The notes under the pieces were generated by a model, which worked only from the letters and a program-made list of their open reading frames with translations, searched no databases and was not told the origin of the DNA. DNA of 5,373 nt from Bdellovibrio sp. (GTDB lineage Bacteria > Bdellovibrionota > Bdellovibrionia > Bdellovibrionales > Bdellovibrionaceae). The stretch is from positions 1 through 5,373 of the forward strand of contig JAHRXB010000309.1 in the NCBI GenBank assembly GCA_019104905.1, in the 5' to 3' direction. This document shows, piece by piece, positions 1-5,373 of the stretch. The number at the start of each line of letters is the position of its first letter. Within the stretch, counting starts at the first letter, position 1. The translations under genes and the position numbers were made by a program.

Positions 1-1104
1 GGAGATGAAGTTATCCCCGTAGCCCGTGCAATTAAGAACTCAGGACACGAGAAGGTGGTCTACATTGGGACTGCGGGGGCTATCATTGATAAGGGGCTTA
101 AGGTCGGTGATGTGGTTGCTCCCTCCAAGACCTACACTCAAGCAGGAAAACTTCTTGATCTTGAGAGACCCAGCTATGGAACTGACTTTGTTAAGACGGG
201 CATGACCTTGGGACAAGTGACGTCGCCTTTTGATGAAACCAAGAAATGGTTCAATCAGTGGAGTGGTAAAATTGATGTGGTCGAACTTGAAACAGGTTAT
301 CTTAAAGAGAATCTGGGATCTCGAGTGAGCTTCCAGCCTTATCTCCTGGTTTCTGACGTGGTCGGATCCGAGCATGAGACTTTGGCTGTGGCTGCGGCGG
401 ATTCTGGTAAACGTAAGAATGGACAGTTGAAACTTCTTGAAAGCCTTTTTGTAAACAATGGCATCAAAGCACCGGTCTCTAATTTTGAAATGATCTCTTC
501 TGAAAAAGCTGTCAAAGCCATGTATCAAAAAATTGATGCATTAAGGCCTTCTCGTGATGTGACTTCGAAAGTCCAACTGACTCAGCTTGCTATTCGTAAG
601 GGACTGACGACGACGGAAGAGTTGGAAGCCTTGATTAAGGCAGAGCCGGCTTTTGATCGTCAGCTTTTGATGGATAAACTTGAAAAGTTCTCTGGGGCCT
701 TGGAGACGGTTTCTAAAAAGATCTCTAACGTCAGCTTTGCGATTGTCGGCGGCGAAGAATTCTTAAATGGAACATGGAATCCGAAGAAGACTTTGAAACT
801 TCAGTTGATGGTTGGAAATATGACGAGCGCCGATGCGATGAAGGTTTACAGTTCAGAACTCAGTCGTGTCCAGGCAGCTCTGGGTAAAGAATTGACCATC
901 GAAATGATCTCTTTCGATGCGGAAAAAACTCGACAAGCGGTGTTTTTCAACTCGCGCTCTCAACGAGTTTTGGCTCAGCACTATGAAAATAAGATTTTAA
1001 AGAAATTAGGTTTAACTAAAGAAATTGATAAAAACGGTGGTGTTCGTTTCCGCGAAATCACTGAGTCTGCTGGAGGTATGAGATGCGAAGCCATCCTTTT
1101 GTAA
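1..1104 (+). CDS. Nucleoside phosphorylase-like domain protein with a long unassigned C-terminal extension (5' partial)
   Basis: The reading frame is open from the first base, so the true start lies upstream; 367 codons are visible, and an internal GTG at 55 is not a likely start. Counting from the first codon, IGTAGAI (22-28), GLKVGDVV (32-39), VELET (94-98) and LLVSDVVG (116-123) appear in the order seen in the PNP/UDP phosphorylase superfamily. There the E-x-E pair binds the ribose and the Asp after Ser acts near the base; the equivalents here would be E95, E97 and D119. The family cleaves N-glycosidic bonds of nucleosides. The substrate cannot be read from this fragment. After about residue 165 there are some 200 residues I do not recognise, beginning in a charged helical stretch. 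A signal peptide cannot be judged without the N-terminus. The last 22 bases overlap the next gene, which suggests translational coupling. The family call is fairly secure; catalytic activity is inference. Confidence 0.65.
   Translation, partial: GDEVIPVARAIKNSGHEKVVYIGTAGAIIDKGLKVGDVVAPSKTYTQAGKLLDLERPSYGTDFVKTGMTLGQVTSPFDETKKWFNQWSGKIDVVELETGYLKENLGSRVSFQPYLLVSDVVGSEHETLAVAAADSGKRKNGQLKLLESLFVNNGIKAPVSNFEMISSEKAVKAMYQKIDALRPSRDVTSKVQLTQLAIRKGLTTTEELEALIKAEPAFDRQLLMDKLEKFSGALETVSKKISNVSFAIVGGEEFLNGTWNPKKTLKLQLMVGNMTSADAMKVYSSELSRVQAALGKELTIEMISFDAEKTRQAVFFNSRSQRVLAQHYENKILKKLGLTKEIDKNGGVRFREITESAGGMRCEAILL
1072..1076 (+). promoter_or_regulatory. Ribosome binding site inside the upstream gene
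   Basis: GGAGG lies 6 bases before the ATG at 1083 and inside the last codons of the phosphorylase-like gene. It decides the start of the exported ART-like protein. A nearer ATG at 1078 is in the frame of the upstream gene and too close to the GGAGG to be used. The arrangement is typical of a translationally coupled gene pair. Confidence 0.75.
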
Positions 1105-2759
1105 AAAGAACTCTTCCTTGTTTGGCGGTGGTATTGGCTGTGACGGTACACTCAATGCCAGCGCATGCAGGGTTTTTCGACAAAATGGTCGCTGCGGCAA
1201 CGCAGATTCTGAATTCATCTAAGTCACAAACGATGAAAACGGCGACCTATGATGGTGCGCCGCAAGTTGCGACTCAGACGCAAGGGACTCCTAAAGTCGA
1301 GTTTTCTGTCGAGGCTGATTTTATCAACAACATTGTAAAGTCCACGCAGTCGACAAATGCTTACGTATCAAATGCGCTACGTAAGACGTCTCGAGCAGTG
1401 GCAGAAAAAGTGGATTTTGTTAATACGGAAACACACACCGAGATCATTCCAGAATACACAGAAAAAGGTCTCACGTTCCGTCTTCGCTATGATGAAATGG
1501 CCGTAAAAAGCCCCGCTCTTTTAGTGAAAGACTTGGCTTTGATTACAATGTTAACGTCAACCTCTTCCTTTGGAAGTCATTCGCCTGCTTTCTCTGGATC
1601 ATTGGATAATAAGATTCATGCTGAAGTGGAGTCGCCTCATGCCGTGGCGGAACTTTTAACGAATGTTCGCGAAGGAAGTCCCACGGCCAAAGCGCGCTGG
1701 AATGCTTTGCAAATTGATCTTCTTCAAAATGTTGAATTGAAACCGTTTTTCGTTCAGGAAATGAAGTTAAACTCTAACATTATTGAAGAAATCCGTACGG
1801 AACTTAAGGATCACTCTGAGAAATTGGATGCGGAAGCGGCTCAATTTGCCCGTAAACAACAAAAAGCCCTTGATAAGTGGAAGTCTGAGACGGGCTCTTT
1901 AGACAAATTGGAGGCTATGCAGGAAAAGCTTGATGATTTGATCTTGAAAAATGACAGAAAAGGAGTTCGTCAGTTGCTGGAGGCTTATCTTCCTTGGGCT
2001 GTGATGGAACCTGTTGAGGCCAACACCTGGAAGATTTGGCTTGAAGCGATTGAAAATCCTAATCATGAAAAATCCACGGTGGCTTTCCGTGGTCTTAAAT
2101 ACGATACGGATAAGATTCAACGTCGTCAGACGTCTCAAGGTGAAATTTTTGGTTTCATGTCGACGGTTCTCACGAAGAATCAAGGAAGCTACACGCGTCG
2201 CTTGAGATCTCTTTCAACGAACCGCGAAAAGAATGGTGATATTGGTTTTGCAAATCATGGTTCTCAAGTAAGATCCGTAAAAATCACCGATCAAATGACA
2301 GCTCATGCGAAAGACCCCAAGGCTTCTAGCTTTATTTCTTTCACTTATGATCCCGCGATTGCATTTCGTTTTATGGGTCAAAACGTGACAAAGGAAGTAA
2401 AAGGGGAGAAGGTGTCGGTTCCCTACGGTGGCATTTTGGTGGTGAAAATGGATTCTCGCCGTATGATTCCAAATATTCCTTCGATGTATTCAACGGAAAT
2501 TGAACTTTTAGCTCCACTCATTGTTTTTCCAGACGAAGTTGTGACTTACAAAGAGGGCTCTTTTAACAAAGATTATACTTACGAGATGTTTGTTAAGGAT
2601 GTCTCCGATAAGACGAAGATTAATTTCTCTTCTTGGGCGGCGGCAAAAGACACTAACGACGAAGGTCTTAAAGAGCGTTACAACCGGGAAGGTCACGAAT
2701 TCTTCAAACAAATGACAGAAGTGAACCTTAAGGCGATGAGTTGTTCTAAAGTCTTTTAA
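1083..2759 (+). CDS. Exported protein with a predicted C-terminal ADP-ribosyltransferase-like domain
   Basis: This 558-residue protein begins with a type I signal peptide: basic start, hydrophobic core at about 10-23, and likely cleavage after A29 in AHA|G. It should therefore be exported; no lipobox is seen. Residues 30-230 are unassigned. Residues about 230-300 are strongly charged and helical, probably a coiled coil. The C-terminal third fits the R-S-E class of ADP-ribosyltransferases. It has FRG with R336, H408, the SFISFT segment with S419 and T421 followed by DPAIAFRF, a strand ILVVKMD (451-457), and E472-I-E474 followed by LLAPLIVFPDEV. The S-to-E distance (55) resembles cholera-toxin-type enzymes. 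In that class Arg binds NAD, the Ser strand shapes the site and the last Glu is catalytic; E-x-E often goes with arginine targets. R372 or R373 is an alternative first Arg. Function is inferred from motifs only. The start is supported by GGAGG at 1072, and the gene overlaps its upstream neighbour by 22 bases. Confidence 0.6.
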   Translation: MRSHPFVKRTLPCLAVVLAVTVHSMPAHAGFFDKMVAAATQILNSSKSQTMKTATYDGAPQVATQTQGTPKVEFSVEADFINNIVKSTQSTNAYVSNALRKTSRAVAEKVDFVNTETHTEIIPEYTEKGLTFRLRYDEMAVKSPALLVKDLALITMLTSTSSFGSHSPAFSGSLDNKIHAEVESPHAVAELLTNVREGSPTAKARWNALQIDLLQNVELKPFFVQEMKLNSNIIEEIRTELKDHSEKLDAEAAQFARKQQKALDKWKSETGSLDKLEAMQEKLDDLILKNDRKGVRQLLEAYLPWAVMEPVEANTWKIWLEAIENPNHEKSTVAFRGLKYDTDKIQRRQTSQGEIFGFMSTVLTKNQGSYTRRLRSLSTNREKNGDIGFANHGSQVRSVKITDQMTAHAKDPKASSFISFTYDPAIAFRFMGQNVTKEVKGEKVSVPYGGILVVKMDSRRMIPNIPSMYSTEIELLAPLIVFPDEVVTYKEGSFNKDYTYEMFVKDVSDKTKINFSSWAAAKDTNDEGLKERYNREGHEFFKQMTEVNLKAMSCSKVF

Positions 2760-2775
2760 TTTATGCCGTCCTTCA

Positions 2776-2784
2776 TGCTATAGT
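2776..2784 (+). promoter_or_regulatory. Extended -10 promoter candidate for the beta-CASP hydrolase gene
   Basis: TGC followed by TATAGT matches the extended -10 pattern TGn-TATAnT of sigma70-type promoters, 30 bases before the ATG at 2815. No good -35 hexamer is seen at the usual distance, which an extended -10 can tolerate. Transcription would begin near 2791, giving a leader of only about 24 bases. Confidence 0.4.
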
Positions 2785-2816
2785 GATCTCTTCTGAGTGT
2801 TAAGGGGGATCACTAT
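2780..2816 (+). repeat. Inverted repeat spanning promoter, RBS and start codon of the hydrolase gene
   Basis: ATAGTGATC at 2780-2788 is perfectly complementary to GATCACTAT at 2808-2816. In RNA the stem can extend inward to 2792/2804 with one C-G and three G-U pairs, giving about 13 pairs around an 11-base loop. The left arm covers most of the -10 candidate. The right arm takes in most of the purine-rich Shine-Dalgarno and the first two bases of the ATG. It could be a protein operator or an RNA structure that hides the start in long transcripts. No U-run follows, so it is not a standard terminator. Confidence 0.55.
2802..2809 (+). promoter_or_regulatory. Ribosome binding site deciding the hydrolase start
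   Basis: The purine run AAGGGGGA ends 5 bases before the ATG at 2815. This favours that ATG over a GTG at 2797 in the same frame, which would add six residues. The ATG product begins MEIGFLGGAGTVTGS, the usual first strand of this family. Confidence 0.75.
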
Positions 2817-4170
2817 GGAAATTGGATTTCTTGGCGGCGCGGGTACTGTGACAGGATCAAAATTTCTGGTCCACCATGATAATACAAGAATCCTTATTGA
2901 TTGTGGTATGTTTCAGGGGCTTAAAGAGCTGCGCCTATTAAACTGGGCAGACCTTCCTTTTAATGCCAAAGATATCGACGCTGTCATTTTAACTCATGCC
3001 CATCTGGACCATTGCGGGGCTCTTCCTTTATTGGTGAAAAAAGGTTTTAAGGGGCCGATCTACTGCACGGATGCGACTCGGGAACTTGCTAAAATCATTC
3101 TTTTAGACTCAGCAAAAATCCAAGAAGAAGATGCGGAATACGCAAATAAAAAAGGCTTTTCAAAGCATCATCCAGCATTGGCTCTCTATACGGTGGAAGA
3201 TGTTGAAAAGACTTTACCTTTATTTCAACCCCAAAAACTTCATGAACAATTTGAAGTCGGCTCTTTAAAGGTTGAACTCTACAATGCGGGACATATTTTA
3301 GGGGCTTCTTCAGCTCTTGTTTCTAACGGTTCAAAAAGTATCTATTTTTCCGGGGATTTAGGACGAAACAATGACCCCTTAATGTGGCCTCCAGAACCCC
3401 CGCAAGACTGCGATTACCTTGTGATGGAATCCACTTATGGAAACCGCGATCATTCCACGGTTCCCTCTAAAGAAATACTTAAGGAATGTATCTTAGAGAT
3501 CGCAAAATCAAAGGGAGTTTTGCTGATCCCCAGCTTTGCTGTAGGAAGAGCGCAAAATCTTGTCTATGAAATTATTGAGTTGAAACGGGCAGGGGAAGTC
3601 CCCTCGCAAATCCCCGTTTTCTTCAACTCCCCTATGGCCGAAGATGTTTCTGGACTGTATGAAGATCACGCGACGGGACACCGCCTTGGTCCAGGACAGT
3701 TCGCCGAAGTGATGTCTGAAGTTCATATCGTTAAAACAGCCGAAGAATCCAAAGCTTTAAACCGAAGCCCTGGTCCCATGATTATTATTGCCGCTAGCGG
3801 AATGCTTACAGGAGGTCGGGTTTTACATCATCTAAAAGCCTTTGCGCCGGACCCCAAGAACATTTTGTTATTGGCAGGTTTTCAAAGCCCGGGAACTCGT
3901 GGATGGAGTTTATTAAATGGATCTCAAGATGTAAAAGTTCACGGAATGTACGTGGATATTCGCTGTAAAGTCGTTCCATCAGATTCTTTTTCAGCCCATG
4001 CAGATCGAAAAGATCTTTTAAATTGGATTAAAGCGGCTGATCAGAGACCCGGAAAAGTATTTCTAGTGCATGGAGAAAGCACCGCCGCTGATGAGTTGCG
4101 AAGACGCATCCAGGATCAACTTAAATTGGATGTTGAAATTCCGAAAATGAATCAAATTATAGGCCTCTAA
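2815..4170 (+). CDS. Beta-CASP metallo-beta-lactamase-fold RNA hydrolase (CPSF73/YSH1-like)
   Basis: This complete 451-residue cytoplasmic enzyme belongs to the metallo-beta-lactamase superfamily, beta-CASP branch, whose members cut RNA as endo- or exonucleases with two zinc ions. Family motifs are all present: HAHLDH at 61-66 (H61, H63, D65, H66), H160 in NAGHILG, D181 in SGDLG, motif A E205 in ESTYG, motif B H395 in SFSAHAD and motif C H419 in LVHGE. Spacing follows human CPSF-73 almost residue for residue. The beta-CASP cap lies between about 207 and 385 and includes PSFAVGRAQ and AASGMLTGGR. There is no KH or other added RNA-binding domain. Length is usual for bacterial members annotated as RNA-processing exonucleases or Cft2-family proteins, whose targets are mostly unknown. 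It has its own promoter candidate, so it need not be part of the upstream operon. The family is certain; the physiological substrate is not. Confidence 0.93.
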   Translation: MEIGFLGGAGTVTGSKFLVHHDNTRILIDCGMFQGLKELRLLNWADLPFNAKDIDAVILTHAHLDHCGALPLLVKKGFKGPIYCTDATRELAKIILLDSAKIQEEDAEYANKKGFSKHHPALALYTVEDVEKTLPLFQPQKLHEQFEVGSLKVELYNAGHILGASSALVSNGSKSIYFSGDLGRNNDPLMWPPEPPQDCDYLVMESTYGNRDHSTVPSKEILKECILEIAKSKGVLLIPSFAVGRAQNLVYEIIELKRAGEVPSQIPVFFNSPMAEDVSGLYEDHATGHRLGPGQFAEVMSEVHIVKTAEESKALNRSPGPMIIIAASGMLTGGRVLHHLKAFAPDPKNILLLAGFQSPGTRGWSLLNGSQDVKVHGMYVDIRCKVVPSDSFSAHADRKDLLNWIKAADQRPGKVFLVHGESTAADELRRRIQDQLKLDVEIPKMNQIIGL

Positions 4171-4195
4171 ACGAATACCTTCGAAAAGGCCTATA
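4158..4195 (+). terminator. Inverted repeat at the 3' end of the hydrolase gene, possible terminator
   Basis: TATAGGCCT at 4158-4166 pairs perfectly with AGGCCTATA at 4187-4195 over a 20-base loop that includes the stop codon. A smaller hairpin, CCTT-CGAA-AAGG at 4178-4189, would compete with the right arm. No U-tract follows, so this is at best a weak intrinsic terminator; it may instead protect the 3' end or be chance. Confidence 0.35.
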
Positions 4196-4199
4196 CGTA

Positions 4200-4227
4200 T
4201 CGTTACATAATATAACTTATCAGAAGA
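4200..4227 (-). other. dif-like Xer recombination site
   Basis: Read on the minus strand, the site has an 11-base arm TCTTCTGATAA, a 6-base centre GTTATA and an 11-base arm TTATGTAACGA. The second arm shares TTATGTAA with the XerD-side arm of Bacillus subtilis dif and TTATGT with that of E. coli. The first arm has the expected TTC...ATAA pattern of a XerC-side arm, 7 of 11 against the B. subtilis arm as I remember it. The inner ATAA-N6-TTAT symmetry and total length of 28 are those of dif. Whether it is the chromosomal dif, an integrated pdif-like module or a chance match cannot be told from the window. Confidence 0.45.
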
Positions 4228-4232
4228 ATGTC

Positions 4233-4305
4233 TGTCTCTGCTTAACCCTGTATTCTGCAAGCAATTATGTCTCCTCTTTAAATTTATACGAATATGTCCC
4301 GTTAA
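4233..4305 (+). repeat. Three imperfect TGTC(T/C)C...TTAA repeats in the presumed IS left end
   Basis: TGTCTCTGCTTAA begins at 4233, TGTCTCCTCTTTAA at 4268 and TGTCCCGTTAA at 4295, with starts 35 and 27 bases apart. A looser fourth copy, TTCTCTGC then GGTTCAAC, lies at 4326-4341. Repeated subterminal motifs of this kind often bind transposase. The first copy may coincide with the terminal inverted repeat. Confidence 0.35.
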
Positions 4306-4310
4306 CAAGA

Positions 4311-4355
4311 ATTTGTGTGATTTAATTCTCTGCGGTTCAACATTTGGTGATTTAA
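4311..4355 (+). repeat. Direct repeat before the transposase gene
   Basis: ATTTGTGTGATTTAA at 4311-4325 recurs as ATTTGGTGATTTAA at 4342-4355, differing by one missing T, with starts 31 bases (about three helical turns) apart. The second copy ends inside the Shine-Dalgarno AAGGAGG. It may be a regulator-binding pair controlling transposase expression. Confidence 0.4.
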
Positions 4356-4360
4356 GGAGG
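4354..4360 (+). promoter_or_regulatory. Ribosome binding site of the transposase gene
   Basis: AAGGAGG, a near-perfect Shine-Dalgarno, sits 6 bases before the GTG at 4367. A weaker GGAG at 4382-4385 sits 5 bases before an in-frame ATG at 4391, so a shorter product eight residues later is possible. Confidence 0.65.
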
Positions 4361-4366
4361 ATCTCA

Positions 4367-5373
4367 GTGTTTGCATCTTGTGGAGTCTTCATGAGTTCTG
4401 ATGAAAGTATTCGTTATCAAGTTATTACTAAGTTCTTAAATGGCATTCTCAATCGCGAAGAGTCAGCAAGACTTCTTCAAGTCAGCCAAAGAACGGTTTC
4501 CCGAATAGCCTCAAAGGTCAAAAATAAAGGCATTTTCGGTGTTAAGCATGGCAATCTTGGGAAATCCCCAGCAAATCGATTACCTGAAGATCTAAAGCAA
4601 ACCGTTATCGAGCTTCTGCGTACCAAATACTTTGATTTCAATGTGAAACACTTCCATGAGATCTTAGTTTCCGAATTCAATATCCCCGTTTCTTACAGAA
4701 CCTTATGGTCCTGGTGCAAAGAAATGAAACTCGTTAAAAACCCGAGGATTAAACGTCGCCGGAAACGAGAATATCGCCACAGAATGCCTCAGGAAGGTCT
4801 TTTGCTTCAGATGGATGGTTGTCACCATAAGTTCAATGGTAAGGACGAATGGTGCTTAATCGCGGCCATTGATGATGCTACTTCTGAAATTCCATATGCC
4901 GAGTTCTTTGAGGGAGAAACCACTCAGGCCTGTCTTAAGGTTTTAAAGCGCATAATCGAGCTTAAGGGGCTTCCAAAAGCGATCTATACAGACAGAGCTG
5001 GTTGGGCTGGCGGAGGCAAACGAGTCAATTTTAGCCAGTTTAAACGCGCCTGCGACGAACTCGGCATCCAAGTCATTTTTGCGAACTCTCCTGAAGGCAA
5101 AGGGCGCATAGAAAGATCTTTCAGGACCATTCAAGATCGTCTTATCCCGGAGCTTAGAATCAACAACGCAAATACCCTGGAGTCTGCCAATAAGTATCTT
5201 CAGGAGGCTTTTTTGAAAGACTATTGGAATAAAGAGAAGGTGGTTCTGCCCGACAATTCGGAACCTGCCTACTCCCCTCCTAATCCGTATCTGGACCTCG
5301 ATATGATTCTCTCGATTCATGAACATCGGAAAATCTCAAGTGATCAAACCACAACATGGAAAAACCAGCGTTA
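4367..5373 (+). CDS. DDE transposase, ISNCY/IS1202-like, 3' partial
   Basis: The frame is open to the window end (335 codons plus two bases), so the C-terminus is missing. Counting from the GTG, residues about 24-52 form a helix-turn-helix (NREESARLLQVSQRTVSRI). A second helical DNA-binding region follows at about 73-122 and a basic linker, KRRRKR, at 129-134. The integrase-type catalytic core begins near 145. Candidate catalytic residues are D150 in LLQMDG, D209 in IYTDRAGW and E249 in GKGRIERSF. IDDATS at 168-173 and the segment ANSPEGKGRIERSFRTIQDRL are strongly characteristic of ISNCY-type transposases. The enzyme would bind the IS ends and catalyse strand transfer. Nothing in the visible part is broken: no stop or frameshift, all three acidic residues present. 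GTG 4367 was chosen for its strong Shine-Dalgarno; ATG 4391 is the alternative and gives an N-terminus closer to relatives. Confidence 0.85.
   Translation, partial: MFASCGVFMSSDESIRYQVITKFLNGILNREESARLLQVSQRTVSRIASKVKNKGIFGVKHGNLGKSPANRLPEDLKQTVIELLRTKYFDFNVKHFHEILVSEFNIPVSYRTLWSWCKEMKLVKNPRIKRRRKREYRHRMPQEGLLLQMDGCHHKFNGKDEWCLIAAIDDATSEIPYAEFFEGETTQACLKVLKRIIELKGLPKAIYTDRAGWAGGGKRVNFSQFKRACDELGIQVIFANSPEGKGRIERSFRTIQDRLIPELRINNANTLESANKYLQEAFLKDYWNKEKVVLPDNSEPAYSPPNPYLDLDMILSIHEHRKISSDQTTTWKNQR

Larger units (their letters stand above)
4233..5373 (+). mobile_element. Insertion sequence of the ISNCY/IS1202-like group, left part (right end outside window)
   Basis: The element is identified by its transposase. 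The left boundary is a guess. If the element sits 5 bases outside the dif-like site, as reported for some relatives, it begins at TGTCTCTGC at 4233; a start at 4229 (TGTCTGTC) is also possible. The right inverted repeat and target duplication are not visible. The stretch from the boundary to 4366 is an untranslated leader containing short repeats. Confidence 0.55.

Noticed and set aside
40..528. Minus-strand open frame of 162 codons opposite the phosphorylase-like gene
   Set aside because: The + strand frame carries clear family motifs over the same bases; the antisense product is low in recognisable structure and rich in His, Arg and Ser as antisense shadows are.
2797..2799. GTG as the start of the beta-CASP hydrolase
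   Set aside because: It has no Shine-Dalgarno at the right distance and adds residues not typical of the family; ATG 2815 has AAGGGGGA 5 bases before it.
2780..2816. Intrinsic terminator of the ART-like gene
   Set aside because: The stem is not GC-rich and is followed by coding sequence, not a U-run.
4193..4200. ATACGTAT perfect palindrome as an operator
   Set aside because: Only 8 bases in AT-rich DNA, easily due to chance, and it overlaps the ends of better-supported structures.
4943..5326. Minus-strand open frame of 127 codons opposite the transposase
   Set aside because: It lies wholly within the well-supported transposase coding region, has no recognisable motifs and no clear ribosome site; it is a shadow frame.
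1..5373. CRISPR array, tRNA or rRNA genes
   Set aside because: No regularly spaced repeats, tRNA-like cloverleaf or rRNA-like segment was noticed; non-coding space is limited to 2760-2814 and 4171-4366.

Overview
The window holds four protein genes, all on the + strand; the first and last run off the ends. Moderate GC, compact spacing, an exported protein of unfamiliar architecture and a beta-CASP hydrolase would fit a Bdellovibrio-like bacterium (Bdellovibrionota). That is an impression from protein style, with no marker gene behind it.

Left part (1-2759): two translationally overlapping genes. The first is the C-terminal 367 residues of a protein with a nucleoside-phosphorylase-like domain followed by about 200 residues I do not recognise. 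The second starts inside the end of the first. It encodes a 558-residue exported protein with a helical or coiled-coil middle. Its C-terminal third reads like an ADP-ribosyltransferase (ART) of the R-S-E class: FRG, then SFISFT, then an E-x-E motif. This pairing is the most novel content of the window.

Middle (2760-4170): a 55-base gap, then a complete beta-CASP metallo-beta-lactamase-fold RNA hydrolase of the CPSF73/YSH1-like type with all its metal and motif A-C residues. The gap holds an extended -10 promoter candidate. It also holds a 9-bp perfect inverted repeat (extendable to 13 bp in RNA) whose right arm overlaps the Shine-Dalgarno and start codon. Read-through RNA from the ART gene could therefore fold over the start site, while RNA from the local promoter could not.

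Right part (4171-5373): an inverted repeat at the end of the hydrolase gene, then a 28-bp dif-like Xer site read on the minus strand. Immediately after this comes the left part of an insertion sequence whose DDE transposase resembles the ISNCY/IS1202-type group. Members of that group are known to insert beside Xer (dif/pdif) sites, so the adjacency is probably meaningful. The presumed IS leader carries short repeats that may be transposase-binding sites. The right end of the element lies outside the window, so its borders cannot be proven here.
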